40,005 nt of DNA, from assembly GCA_012719545.1 (NCBI GenBank), contig JAAYAD010000018.1:1-40005 (forward strand). Direction: 5' to 3'. The DNA comes from Clostridiaceae bacterium. GTDB taxonomy: Bacteria; Bacillota; Clostridia; DSM-8532. The notes under the pieces were generated by a model. The model was not told where the DNA came from, made no database searches, and was given only the letters and a program-made list of their open reading frames with translations. Shown here one piece after another: positions 1 to 7,868 of this stretch. Numbering within the stretch: position 1 is the first letter of the stretch; every line of letters starts with the position of its first letter. The translations under genes were made by a program, and so were the position numbers.

Positions 1-102
1 AGCTTTATCAATATCTCTTAAAATGTGGTCTTTAGGTACTAGGTCATCAATACAAAGATATGTTACTTGCTTACGATTATCTTCCGTCTTTTTATTTAGC
101 AC
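1..102 (-). mobile_element. IS1182-family transposase, N-terminal fragment (runs off the window)
   Basis: Read on the minus strand, 34 codons are open to the window edge. They contain the block CIDDLVPKDH followed by LRDIDK, which is characteristic of the N-terminus of IS1182-family transposases. The start is a GTG at 102, preceded by AAGGTGA four bases upstream; no ATG fits. The rest of the gene, including the catalytic core, lies outside the window. Only 21 bases separate this start from the stop of the upstream DinB-like gene, and I see no terminal inverted repeat in that gap, so the outer end of the element is either missing or lies inside the neighbour gene. Family recognition is from memory of the motif and is fairly secure. 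Confidence 0.8.
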
Positions 103-123
103 ATAATCACCTTGAAATCCTTA

Positions 124-762
124 TTACATGAGCGTTTCATGCTCGATATGCATTATCCAATGTCTGCTAAAAGGCATTTTTATTAAGCCGCGAATATCCT
201 TACCGCACCAGTAATCGATAAGCCAGATAGCATTCTTATCTTGACTTATGCAGCCGGATTCTCTAAGTCTTTCCTTATCAGTATCCAAATAACTTATCTT
301 CATCTGGGAATATTCCAGATTTAAAAGGATTGAGTTGGTAGAAATCATAACTTCTTTGGCATATTCATATAAAGACCTGACATTAAGCTTCCTTGAGAAA
401 TCCGCAATCTCCTGACCCTGTAACTCATTTCCGGTTGTAATAATCGGGGAGCCGATTTTCTTCTGATAACCGCCAGTTACAAATATCTGCTCATCTCGAG
501 CAATCAAAGTATGTGCTACAATATCCTCAATCCTAAATATGTGCCAGATAGAATACGAGAGCGTCTTATTGTGATAACCATTTGCATTTGCGAAAGGCAT
601 CTGATAAAAAGCTTCAACAGGATAACCGTTCACAATCTGTGAAATCTGTTCAAACATCTCCTGCCGGAACGCTATGAGAAGTTCTATACCTTCTTTATAT
701 GTAGTTTCTTTACCTAGGAGAATCTGAATCCGTTTATTCTTCTCTGACCATCCTTTATCCAT
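124..762 (-). CDS. DinB-fold (DUF664-like) protein, probably shortened at the C-terminus
   Basis: A 212-residue protein of the DinB/YfiT four-helix-bundle superfamily, soluble metal-dependent proteins, several of which act in thiol (bacillithiol or mycothiol) transfer or detoxification. The metal-ligand pattern is visible: histidines in SIWHIFRIEDIVAH (H74 and H84) and the late HWIMH (H201, H205). The start ATG has GGAGG eleven bases upstream. The C-terminus stops seven residues after the last metal-ligand block, whereas close relatives, as I remember them, continue for roughly ten more residues. An IS1182-type transposase begins 21 bases downstream, so the end may have been replaced by the element. 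The specific substrate is unknown. Confidence 0.75.
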   Translation of the reverse strand: MDKGWSEKNKRIQILLGKETTYKEGIELLIAFRQEMFEQISQIVNGYPVEAFYQMPFANANGYHNKTLSYSIWHIFRIEDIVAHTLIARDEQIFVTGGYQKKIGSPIITTGNELQGQEIADFSRKLNVRSLYEYAKEVMISTNSILLNLEYSQMKISYLDTDKERLRESGCISQDKNAIWLIDYWCGKDIRGLIKMPFSRHWIMHIEHETLM

Positions 763-893
763 GGCTCATTTAACCTCCATCAAGACTTAGATAATTACAC
801 GGTAAAAGACCACGGATGAACCTCTGAAATGTCAAATTATCAGTCTGCGTTGTGTGGTACTTCTAGTTAACTCCAACGCTCCAAGCACTTTCC

Positions 894-2252
894 TTAATTT
901 TTAATAACTATATTCTTTTTCCATTTTCCTGATGCATAGAAAATCATCAAAATCAGACCGGCAGCCACACTGGCTATAGGCGCTGCAAGCCCCAATCCCC
1001 ACAGTCCTTTTTTCATTACAACTCCAAAAAGTATCGCTATGGGGACGCGGAAACCAATTGATGACAAAACTCCGCATATGGATGATACAAGTGTATATCC
1101 TGCCCCGGTTACAAGCCCATTCAGGCAAAATGTCGCAGGGACAATCAGATAATCAAAAGAAAAAGTCCTCACATATTCTACTCCGGCAGAAATGGTATTG
1201 GGATCATCATCAAAAATAGATAAAATCTCTTCCGGGAACAATTGGGTGAAAACAAATACTATAAATGTAATTGTAAAAGCAAGGGCAAAACCGGTATAGA
1301 ATGTCTTTTTTGCGCGTTCGATTTCACCTGCACCCATATTCTGTGCAACCATTGCCGAAACAGAAGAGCCAACCGCAATGGCAGGCAATATTGCAAAACC
1401 GTTGTATTTACCGACAATACCGACTGCAGCAGATGCATTTACGCCCATACTGTTCGCAATGGTGGTAAGCACGAGAAATGAAAAGTTCACAATTACATTC
1501 TGGATTGACATAGGTATGCCTACCCGCAATATTGTGAGTAAACGTTCTTTGACTATTTTAAATGAGCTAAGTTTAAAGTCGAAAGCAAAATCGCTTCTTT
1601 TTAAGGTAATTATACATAAGATCATGCTTATAGCTTGTGAAATAACAGTTGCAATTGCTGCGCCTTTTGCTTCCATGCCAAATACACCAACAAGCAATAT
1701 ATCCAGAACAACATTAATTGCACATGCTATGGAAACGAATATCAAAGGCCTCCTGCTATCGCCAAAACCTCTTAGAATAGCAGCAAATGCATTATATCCA
1801 AAAATAAACACCGTACCAATCAGCGTAACATCAAGGTAATCCCTTGCCTGCTGATATGCTTCTTCCGGAGTTTGCATTAACCGAAGTACTCCATCTGAAA
1901 GAAGCAACATAATTATGGTAAAGCCAATGCCCACAATAAGAAGGAATGTGAGCAGCGTTCCAATGGTTTCTTTTACGCCCTGTCTGTCTCCTGCACCCAG
2001 GTACTGGCCAATAATAACGGTACCGCCTACCGTCAGGCCAATAATAATATTGGTCAATATAAAAGTAACCTGTCCGCCGATATTCACTCCGGAAATGGCA
2101 GCAGTCCCTGAATAATTACCGACTATCAACATATCGGCAACATTATATAAACTTTGTATCAGATTTGATAACATAAAAGGCAATGCAAACTGTATAAGCA
2201 GTTTAACGACATTACCCTCAGTAAGATTTTTTTCAATAGATGCTTTACTCAT
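894..2252 (-). CDS. MATE-family multidrug efflux transporter
   Basis: A 452-residue integral membrane protein of normal MATE length with about twelve predicted helices in two homologous halves. The first half opens with KLLIQFALPFMLSNLIQSLYN and continues with NVADMLIVG, the classical MATE helix-1/2 pattern; the second half repeats it at about residue 242 (RVGIPMSIQN). Such proteins export cationic drugs or metabolites in exchange for Na+ or H+. The nearest ribosome-binding sequence (AGAGGA) is unusually far, about 15 bases, from the ATG. The gene is alone on its strand and is preceded by a leader with a short ORF and an intrinsic-terminator-like hairpin, described separately, which suggests inducible expression. 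The substrate cannot be told from sequence. Confidence 0.93.
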   Translation of the reverse strand: MSKASIEKNLTEGNVVKLLIQFALPFMLSNLIQSLYNVADMLIVGNYSGTAAISGVNIGGQVTFILTNIIIGLTVGGTVIIGQYLGAGDRQGVKETIGTLLTFLLIVGIGFTIIMLLLSDGVLRLMQTPEEAYQQARDYLDVTLIGTVFIFGYNAFAAILRGFGDSRRPLIFVSIACAINVVLDILLVGVFGMEAKGAAIATVISQAISMILCIITLKRSDFAFDFKLSSFKIVKERLLTILRVGIPMSIQNVIVNFSFLVLTTIANSMGVNASAAVGIVGKYNGFAILPAIAVGSSVSAMVAQNMGAGEIERAKKTFYTGFALAFTITFIVFVFTQLFPEEILSIFDDDPNTISAGVEYVRTFSFDYLIVPATFCLNGLVTGAGYTLVSSICGVLSSIGFRVPIAILFGVVMKKGLWGLGLAAPIASVAAGLILMIFYASGKWKKNIVIKN

Positions 2253-2274
2253 ATTGCTGCAATCAGTCCTCTTT

Positions 2275-2325
2275 CTATTCCGTCATTAACATAAAAAATA
2301 ATGCAACCACCTTGTTAGATTGCAT
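2275..2325 (-). CDS. Putative 16-residue leader peptide of the MATE gene
   Basis: In the leader between the MATE promoter and its start codon is an ORF with ATG at 2325 and TAG at 2275, reading MQSNKVVALFFMLMTE. Its start codon lies in the 5' arm of a terminator-like hairpin and its body covers the 3' arm and the T-run. This is the geometry of ribosome-mediated attenuation known for several Firmicute antibiotic-resistance genes. A purine-rich AAGG sits about 14 bases upstream, which is weak. No family match is claimed; this is inferred from layout. Confidence 0.4.
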   Translation of the reverse strand: MQSNKVVALFFMLMTE

Positions 2326-2328
2326 CAA
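2293..2328 (-). promoter_or_regulatory. Candidate transcription attenuator in the MATE leader
   Basis: On the minus strand TGATGCAATC pairs with GGTTGCATTA (10 bp including G-T pairs, loop of nine bases), followed after one base by six T. This is a compact intrinsic terminator lying upstream of the MATE start codon at 2252 and downstream of its probable promoter, so it would end transcription before the gene unless prevented. A leader ORF overlaps both arms. Confidence 0.5.
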
Positions 2329-2346
2329 GAATTAAACAACCTTATA

Positions 2347-2354
2347 ATTATAAC
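2347..2354 (-). promoter_or_regulatory. Extended -10 promoter element of the MATE gene
   Basis: The minus strand reads TGTTATAAT, a perfect TATAAT (2347-2352) with an extended-10 TG. A good -35 box at 17 bp is not obvious. Transcription would start near 2340, giving a leader of about 88 bases. Confidence 0.5.
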
Positions 2355-2470
2355 ACATATAACTTAGCATAAAGCAACACTAATTTGCTATATATCCTAT
2401 AACCAGTAAAGGAAAAAATCAACAAATTAGTAAAATTCTAGCTTCGTTGACGTATTCTTTTAAAGGAATA

Positions 2471-2505
2471 AAAAATGGTACATAGAAAATCTTTCCATGC
2501 ACCAT
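2471..2505 (-). terminator. Rho-independent terminator downstream of the membrane-anchored orphan gene
   Basis: On the minus strand ATGGTGCATGGAAA pairs with TTTCTATGTACCAT (14 bp, two G-T pairs, three-base loop), followed by a T-run. It lies about 90 bases after the stop at 2596. It would also insulate the MATE promoter that follows on the same strand. Confidence 0.7.
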
Positions 2506-2595
2506 AAATTATATATTATCTTGTTTGTTTCATCCAACTGGGTCAATATTTATAACCATTATTTGTTTGCGAACGAATATCATAACTTGAATAAA

Positions 2596-3105
2596 TCATT
2601 TATCATGATTAATGTATTGTATGCCATTATTAGCAAGACTTTTAAATCCTGCATCCTTAAATACTTTTTTATCACTGATGCAATAAACATAGGTTCCGTT
2701 CATTGCCATAAGGTAATAGTCGTCATAATTATTTTCATATTCATAAAAAGCCGTTTCAGCATTTTCATCTGTTAAATCATAGCAGATATCAATAAATTCA
2801 TTACCTTTCGAGGCATAAATTCTATAACAGGAAATATCGGTATCAAAGACGGTATCATAGTATTCAATATGGTATCCCTTATTCTCAAGATTCTGAAGTA
2901 ATTGCTCCTTCTTAGGAACAGCATCTTCCGGCTTAATTTCTTCAATTCCTTTTGAAGTAATCTTAGTTTCAGTGTATGAAATCCCGTAATTTCTCTCTAT
3001 ACCTTCTTTTCCATCATCCTTTTTTATCACTTGTAACGATACAATTATGATGGCAATAAAAGCAACAATTACTACAACAGGTACAATTAAATTTCTTTTA
3101 TTCAT
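2596..3105 (-). CDS. Membrane-anchored hypothetical protein
   Basis: A 169-residue protein with a short basic N-terminus (MNKRN) and one strongly hydrophobic helix at about residues 6-26, then KKDDGKEG and a soluble, acidic, Tyr-rich domain. There is no lipobox cysteine at the end of the helix, so it is an uncleaved N-terminal anchor with an extracytoplasmic domain. The start ATG at 3105 is preceded by AGGAG and AAAGG. I do not recognise the soluble domain. It is a single-gene unit with its own terminator, lying between the MATE gene and a GNAT gene on the same strand. No function is assigned. Confidence 0.7.
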   Translation of the reverse strand: MNKRNLIVPVVVIVAFIAIIIVSLQVIKKDDGKEGIERNYGISYTETKITSKGIEEIKPEDAVPKKEQLLQNLENKGYHIEYYDTVFDTDISCYRIYASKGNEFIDICYDLTDENAETAFYEYENNYDDYYLMAMNGTYVYCISDKKVFKDAGFKSLANNGIQYINHDK

Positions 3106-3281
3106 CAAAACCTTTCTCCTTTCATATCGTTACATACTCTATTGGTCTCTTTACCTTCGAATCACAACACGCTGTCTATAAATTCTCGTAAACATTTATA
3201 ATTTAATTATTATACCTCCTCCCTCCACACATATTTTATGTCAGTGCTCATCTATGTTTGCAAAACATAGCCGGTATATAC

Positions 3282-3803
3282 CTATAAGTCGACGCAATAG
3301 ATATCATGTAAATATTTCTTACCATGGAATTCTTCATAATATTGTTCTCCAGTTTTTACAAATCCCATTTTTTCAGATATCCGAATAGAAGCAATGTTAT
3401 CTACAGAAATATGCGCAAATATCTTTTTGACCTTCATTTCCTCTGCTGCAAATTTCATGATTGCAGCCAGAGCCTCACTCATATAACCTTTTCTCCAATA
3501 GGATGGCTGCAAATCGTAACCCATCTCAGCCTCGCCTGTTTCCCTGTTCCAACGGTGAAAACCACATGTTCCAATCTTTTCACCGTTTTCTTTAAGTACC
3601 ATAACCCATCTATGATGATTTCTAGGCTCACTTTCTAAATAAAAGCTAATCCATTTTTGTGCTTCTTCCACAGAACGGCATGGCTCTACATCGAAAAGAT
3701 ATTGATTTACTTCATTAGTTGAAAACTGTTTATAGAAGAATTCCGCATCATCATATCCGATACATTTCAATAATAATCTTTCTGTTTCTAAATCAATAAA
3801 CAA
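3282..3803 (-). CDS. GNAT acetyltransferase, RimJ/RimL type
   Basis: About 173 residues. It begins with DLETERLLLK, the standard opening of RimJ/RimL-like (Acetyltransf_3) proteins, and carries the acetyl-CoA pyrophosphate-binding motif A in the segment after YDLQPSYWRKGYMSEAL, then NIASIRISEKMGF, the usual motif B. Such enzymes acetylate N-terminal amino groups of proteins or small amines; the substrate here is unknown. The likely start is TTG at 3803, with GGAGG nine bases upstream; the longer frame from ATG 3833 has no clear ribosome-binding site. A short perfect hairpin (CTATGTTT/AAACATAG, 3252-3270) lies just downstream but lacks a T-run. Confidence 0.85.
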   Translation of the reverse strand: MFIDLETERLLLKCIGYDDAEFFYKQFSTNEVNQYLFDVEPCRSVEEAQKWISFYLESEPRNHHRWVMVLKENGEKIGTCGFHRWNRETGEAEMGYDLQPSYWRKGYMSEALAAIMKFAAEEMKVKKIFAHISVDNIASIRISEKMGFVKTGEQYYEEFHGKKYLHDIYCVDL

Positions 3804-4377
3804 ATTAACAATCCTCCAAAATCCCAAGTACATCGTCTTTTTCTAAGATCCATTTTATAAGTTCCTACCAGGTGATAAATATAAATAGGTTCACTTCACT
3901 TTATCATAAAGGCAATTTAAATGAAAGAACACAGTTTATTACGCAACTTATCAGTGTGTCACTAAATGATATTGCACATTGAAACCATCCATAATTATTA
4001 AAGTTAAATAAATCTTCTGTCCCCCATTTCTCATATGCATACTCCTGCTATTTCAATTACCTTTTTATCTATTTCCATACATTTGTCCCTTTTAATATAT
4101 AGATAAACTTAAGGATTATTTTACCATAAAATATTTTTAATCATAGCCTGCACGGTTGTAATCTTGGGCTTTCAAAATTAAGGATGACCTAGGGAATTTT
4201 TCAGCATAAATATTTGCAAATCCTAAGTTATTAAACTTATGTAGAGAGCTATATCAAAACGCAGTACGCTCTTTAGCATTTTATTATTTTGTATTAATAT
4301 TTATCTGAACGTAACCACAACCTGGTTTAGTATGTGGCTTTATAATAATGCGTTTTTAAATTTTGGGAGGTAAAATT
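3804..4377. other. Gene-free stretch between the GNAT gene and cutA
   Basis: About 570 bases of A/T-rich DNA between divergent genes. I see no convincing ORF, RNA gene or riboswitch motif. A TATAAT at about 4340 preceded by TGTGGCTT could be the -10 element of cutA, without a clear -35 box. The length is unusually large for two small genes. Confidence 0.4.
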
Positions 4378-4695
4378 ATGGGAGAATACGGAATAGTTTT
4401 AACAACATTCGAAAATGAGGAGCAGGCAAAGCCTGTAATAGAAGAAATCATAAAATGTAAACTGGCAGCATGCGTTCAGGAAATTAAAATTAAAAGTCAT
4501 TACACCTGGAAGGATGAGCTTTGCCATGACGATGAGGATTTAGTGTTGTTTAAAACCAGAAAGGAACTTTACCCTGAACTTGAGAAAAAACTATCAGAAA
4601 TTCATCCATATGAAACTCCAGAAATCTTGTTTATTGATGTTGAGAATGGAAGCGCCGCATATTTGGCATGGATAGATGAAAAGACGCGTAAGTGA
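4378..4695 (+). CDS. cutA: CutA1 family protein (divalent cation tolerance)
   Basis: A 105-residue protein of typical CutA1 length. It shows the family landmarks: an N-terminal strand GIVLTTFENEEQA, the KLAACVQEI segment, YTWKDEL, and the C-terminal HPYETPEILFIDVENG with the conserved H-P-Y-E. CutA1 proteins form very stable ferredoxin-like trimers and have been linked to copper/divalent metal tolerance, although their biochemical role is still unclear. The start ATG at 4378 is preceded by GGGAGGT seven bases upstream, which rules out the in-frame TTG at 4363. It stands alone, about 100 bases before the binding-protein gene on the same strand. Confidence 0.93.
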   Translation: MGEYGIVLTTFENEEQAKPVIEEIIKCKLAACVQEIKIKSHYTWKDELCHDDEDLVLFKTRKELYPELEKKLSEIHPYETPEILFIDVENGSAAYLAWIDEKTRK

Positions 4696-4799
4696 TTGTC
4701 AGAAATGATAAAGTTCACTTGCCTTGTCCAACAAATTTTACACTGCGGGAATTATTTATGTTATTATGAATAATGCACTAATTACGTATGGAGGAACTT

Positions 4800-5816
4800 A
4801 TGAAGAAATTACTCATCACAGGCTTACTTATAATTGCTCTCATTTTAACTTCATGTTCAAACCAAAACGCTAAAACAAATCCTTTGCCTGATAATGCTGG
4901 AACTGAGAATACCAACATACAAGAGCCCACTGACAAGGATTCTTCTGATAAATCAGCAGCACCTTCCGGTGAGGAATTTACTATCGGTATTCTGCCCGCA
5001 GAATCTGCTATTCCTATTATATTAGCCAAGGAAAAGGGTTTTTTTGATGAGGCTGGCGTTAAAGTTAAAATACAATCCTTCTCTTCTCCTAATGACAGAA
5101 ATGTTGCAGTACAAGCCAAGGAACTGGACGCCGCCATCGCAGATGTAATGACTGTAGCTTCCTTTATGCAAAACGGCATTGAGATGGTTATCACATCTGA
5201 CATCAGTGAGGATTTCAAAATCTTATCCTCGCCTGCTTCTGGTATCACAGAAATGAGCGGACTTGCCGGCAAAAAGGTTTCCCTGGTTCGTAACTTTATC
5301 CTTGAATATATCATGGACCAATTTGCAGCAAAATACGGCTTTACCTATGAAATCGTGGAGATTCCTTCTTTCTCCGGAAGAGCAGAGGCTTTATTATCAA
5401 ATCAGATTGATGGTGTTGTATATACAGAGCCTCAGGCGGGAATGCTGGTTAAGCAAGGCGCTCATTTGATTGGAAGTTCAAAGGAAGCTGGCATCAAGGG
5501 CGGTACACTTTTATTTACCAAAGAAATGATTCAAAACAAACCCAATGATATAGCAGCCTTTTACAAGGCTTATAATAAAGCCATTGATTATATGAATGCA
5601 ACGGAAGCCTCTGAATACAGCAGCATTTTGACAGAATACCAGTTCCCTGAAGCAATCACAGCTTACCTTTCTGGTATCAAGGGCGATTTTCAATTTGCTG
5701 ATAAGATTAGCAAAGACCAGTTTGATAATATCATTGCCTGGACTTTGGAGAATGGACTTATATCAAAGGCATTTACCTACGAGGAATTAACTGATTTCTC
5801 TTTTATCAATAAGTAA
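4800..5816 (+). CDS. ABC importer substrate-binding lipoprotein (NMT1/SsuA-like)
   Basis: A 338-residue lipoprotein. The signal peptide MKKLLITGLLIIALILTSC ends in the lipobox LTSC (Cys19), followed by a Ser/Asn/Asp-rich linker and a periplasmic-binding fold from about residue 55: FTIGILPAESAIPIILAKEK, then FFDEAGVKV, the NMT1/SsuA/ThiY opening. The start at 4800 has GGAGG six bases upstream; the in-frame ATG at 4788 overlaps that site and is rejected. Relatives bind thiamine precursors, alkylsulfonates, taurine or nitrate; the cysteine motif of the THI5-type HMP enzymes is absent. The matching permease and ATPase lie convergently on the other strand at 6030-7528. The ligand is unknown. Confidence 0.88.
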   Translation: MKKLLITGLLIIALILTSCSNQNAKTNPLPDNAGTENTNIQEPTDKDSSDKSAAPSGEEFTIGILPAESAIPIILAKEKGFFDEAGVKVKIQSFSSPNDRNVAVQAKELDAAIADVMTVASFMQNGIEMVITSDISEDFKILSSPASGITEMSGLAGKKVSLVRNFILEYIMDQFAAKYGFTYEIVEIPSFSGRAEALLSNQIDGVVYTEPQAGMLVKQGAHLIGSSKEAGIKGGTLLFTKEMIQNKPNDIAAFYKAYNKAIDYMNATEASEYSSILTEYQFPEAITAYLSGIKGDFQFADKISKDQFDNIIAWTLENGLISKAFTYEELTDFSFINK

Positions 5817-5860
5817 GAGGGATTTCGACTCACCCTTTGAACGCTATTTCAATTAAAAAT

Positions 5861-5912
5861 AAGATGTATGCCAGATCGAATCTTAAGACTCAATCCGGTA
5901 TACATCTTTTAT
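5861..5912. terminator. Bidirectional terminator between the convergent ABC importer genes
   Basis: AAGATGTATGCCAGAT pairs with ATCCGGTATACATCTT (16 positions, two mismatches or wobbles) around a 16-base loop, with TTTTATTT on the plus side and TTATTTTTAA on the minus side. It fits termination of the binding-protein gene on plus and of the permease gene on minus. Confidence 0.75.
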
Positions 5913-6029
5913 TTGCGCCTTATACAAAGTTATTCTTTTTAATTCTCGCTTTATATAGGACATAAAGCAAATTAATAATAATGACAGCGCAACTAAAAAG
6001 TAATGGATATAGCCTCTTCCATGATGTCC

Positions 6030-6773
6030 TTATTTATTCCAGGGAGCTACTTTTAACTCAATTTCATCAAGAATCTGATACAGTATGACTCCCAAAATAC
6101 CAATGGTCATAATACCACTGAACATTTCCACATAGTTCATCTTGGTCCAGGCACTTATGATATAATATCCTATTCCATAAACTGTGGCATAATTCTCTGC
6201 AAAAAACAAGGAAGCAAGTGATATACCAATGCTTATTCTTAGCCCTGTGAATATATGGGGTAAAATTGCCGGAATGATAAGAAAACGATATTTTTGAAAA
6301 GCAGAAGCCTGAAATGAATCCATAACCTTGTATTGTATCTTGGGTATTTGGGCTATACCATCCCGGACTGAGATGATAATCTGGAATATTATAATCCAAA
6401 TAATTAGGATTACTTTAGAAGTATCGCCGAGTCCGAACAGCAGCATAAAAACAGGCAAAAATGCTATCTTGGGTATAGGGTAAATGAAATACAAAAATGG
6501 AGAGAACAGATAGCCGAACTTTTGACTAACTCCCAGATAAATTCCTATGGGTATCCCTATAACCATAGAAATACCTATACCGGTCAATATTCTTAGAAGG
6601 CTTGCCAAAGAATGCAACGCTAATTTGTCAATTCTCGAAATAGAATATACAATAGTCTCCCATGGGGAAGGTACGGTATGGGTACGAAGCAGTAAATGCA
6701 CTGCTTCCCATAGGATAAGAAAACTAAGAAAACCAAGCAGCTGACTTTTTGAAAATCTCTTAAGCAGTTTCAT
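6030..6773 (-). CDS. ABC importer permease (SsuC/TauC-like)
   Basis: A 247-residue inner-membrane permease of the BPD_transp_1 family with about six helices. The cytoplasmic EAA loop, which contacts the ATPase, is recognisable around MDSFQASAFQKYRFLIIPAILPHIFTGL: the family's usual EAARTLGASR...F..V.LP is degenerate here, but the final LP..FTGLR is kept. Length and layout match SsuC/TauC/ThiX-type permeases. The gene overlaps the ATPase gene by four bases (ATGA), indicating translational coupling. Its partner binding protein is encoded convergently at 4800-5816 rather than in this operon. Confidence is high for the class, low for the substrate. Confidence 0.9.
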   Translation of the reverse strand: MKLLKRFSKSQLLGFLSFLILWEAVHLLLRTHTVPSPWETIVYSISRIDKLALHSLASLLRILTGIGISMVIGIPIGIYLGVSQKFGYLFSPFLYFIYPIPKIAFLPVFMLLFGLGDTSKVILIIWIIIFQIIISVRDGIAQIPKIQYKVMDSFQASAFQKYRFLIIPAILPHIFTGLRISIGISLASLFFAENYATVYGIGYYIISAWTKMNYVEMFSGIMTIGILGVILYQILDEIELKVAPWNK

Positions 6774-7528
6774 ATTGTTTCTCCATCCATCAGTAATTTG
6801 CGTATTTCAATACATTGCTCATAATACCCCAGCTGTTCTCTTGCCCTTGGTACAGAGTAAAAAGAATTTTCAATGACTTGAAAAGTACCGCCTGGCTTCA
6901 AAAGAAGAATATGTTTCCCCAGATAGACCGCTTCTTCAATATCATGAGTGATGAACAACATAGTTGCCTTTAACTTTTGCTGATATTTTAAAATCAGTTG
7001 CTGTATCTGCTCTTTTGTCATAGCATCCAGAGATGATGTGGGTTCATCCATTAATATTAAATCAGGATTTGTAATTAAAATCCTTGCAAGGGCAACTCTC
7101 TGCTGCTCTCCCCCGCTTAATTCTCTGGGATATTTATTCTTTAGGTGTTCAAGGTCCAATTCTTTAAGTAGGCTCAGTACTCTGTTCTGGATTTCAGAAG
7201 CTTTTCCTGCTTTGTTTAAGTGTAAGGGCATGCCTACGGCCTGAACAACCTTCTGCCACGGAAATAATCCAAGCTCCTGAAATAAAAATGCTGTATTCTT
7301 TCTGACTGATTTTATCTCCTGCTGATCAATATATATACTTCCTGCGTTTGGTTTTAAAAAACCTGCTATTAAATGCAATAAGGTACTTTTTCCAACACCC
7401 GATTTTCCTATTACAGCATAGGAATCTCCCTTTTTAAGCTTTAAGCTTACTTTGTTTAATATAATCTTTTCCCTATAGGAAAAAGTTACATCGTCCAATC
7501 GAATAAAACTGTCCTCGGCGTTACTCAT
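6770..7528 (-). CDS. ABC importer ATPase (SsuB/TauB-like)
   Basis: A 252-residue ATP-binding subunit with all motifs: Walker A GKSGVGKST, Q-loop LFQELGLFPW, signature LSGGEQQRVALARIL, Walker B DLILMDEP, D-loop SSLDA and switch histidine FITHDIEEAV. The VGKST/GLFPW combination is typical of nitrate/sulfonate/taurine/thiamine-precursor importers. The start ATG at 7528 (MSNAED) has AAAGGA at a good distance; an in-frame ATG at 7552 lacks a site. It is the first gene of a two-gene minus-strand operon with the permease. Confidence 0.92.
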   Translation of the reverse strand: MSNAEDSFIRLDDVTFSYREKIILNKVSLKLKKGDSYAVIGKSGVGKSTLLHLIAGFLKPNAGSIYIDQQEIKSVRKNTAFLFQELGLFPWQKVVQAVGMPLHLNKAGKASEIQNRVLSLLKELDLEHLKNKYPRELSGGEQQRVALARILITNPDLILMDEPTSSLDAMTKEQIQQLILKYQQKLKATMLFITHDIEEAVYLGKHILLLKPGGTFQVIENSFYSVPRAREQLGYYEQCIEIRKLLMDGETI

Positions 7529-7868
7529 ACTTATCCTTTTCTTTAAAGTCATTATTATTTGCGAGAAATATTCTTTACACCACTTCTAATAATTAAGTGC
7601 AAGCTTTCATATTTGATTCAATGTTTCACAAAGACCCAGTCTTACTTAATATAATATTCCGTTTTAGGAATGCATCAAAGACATAATCCTACATAATATT
7701 ATCGGAAAGAAAGTGCGAAATCAATTTTAAAAGGACACACTTGATTCAGCTATAACAGTAATTAGGTCTTCTTTCTGAACATTAAGAAAATGTATTGGAG
7801 GCCTAGCCCATCCTGCGATAAAGACTATCCCTCCAGGCGGGATGGAAATGGCTCTTTAGTAGCTTGGT
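7529..7868. other. Intergenic stretch between hypE and the ABC importer ATPase
   Basis: About 340 bases between the end of the ech-hyp unit and the next minus-strand operon. On the minus strand TTGCAC and TGTAAA, 17 bp apart near 7575-7605, are a weak candidate promoter for the importer operon, with an overlapping CACTT...AAGTG dyad. A G/C-rich hairpin at 7809-7845 is listed separately. No ORF or known riboswitch was recognised; in particular the TPP-riboswitch core motifs are absent. Confidence 0.4.
7809..7845 (-). other. G/C-rich hairpin just after hypE
   Basis: CCATCCTGC pairs with GCGGGATGG (nine bp, one wobble) around about 20 bases that contain the alternative stem ATCCC/GGGAT. It lies 24 bases past the hypE stop, where a terminator is expected, but no T-run follows on the minus strand. 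It could be an mRNA 3'-end stabiliser or a terminator of unusual type. Confidence 0.35.

Noticed and set aside
3252-3270. Terminator after the GNAT gene
   Set aside because: CTATGTTT/AAACATAG is a perfect 8-bp hairpin but no T-run follows on the minus strand.
4778-5314. Long open frame of 178 codons on the minus strand
   Set aside because: It lies fully antisense to the binding-lipoprotein gene, which has a signal peptide, a good ribosome-binding site and family motifs; the minus frame has none.
7529-7868. TPP riboswitch upstream of the ABC importer ATPase
   Set aside because: The importer resembles thiamine-precursor systems, but the conserved CTGAGA and ACCTGATCTGG-type elements are absent on either strand.
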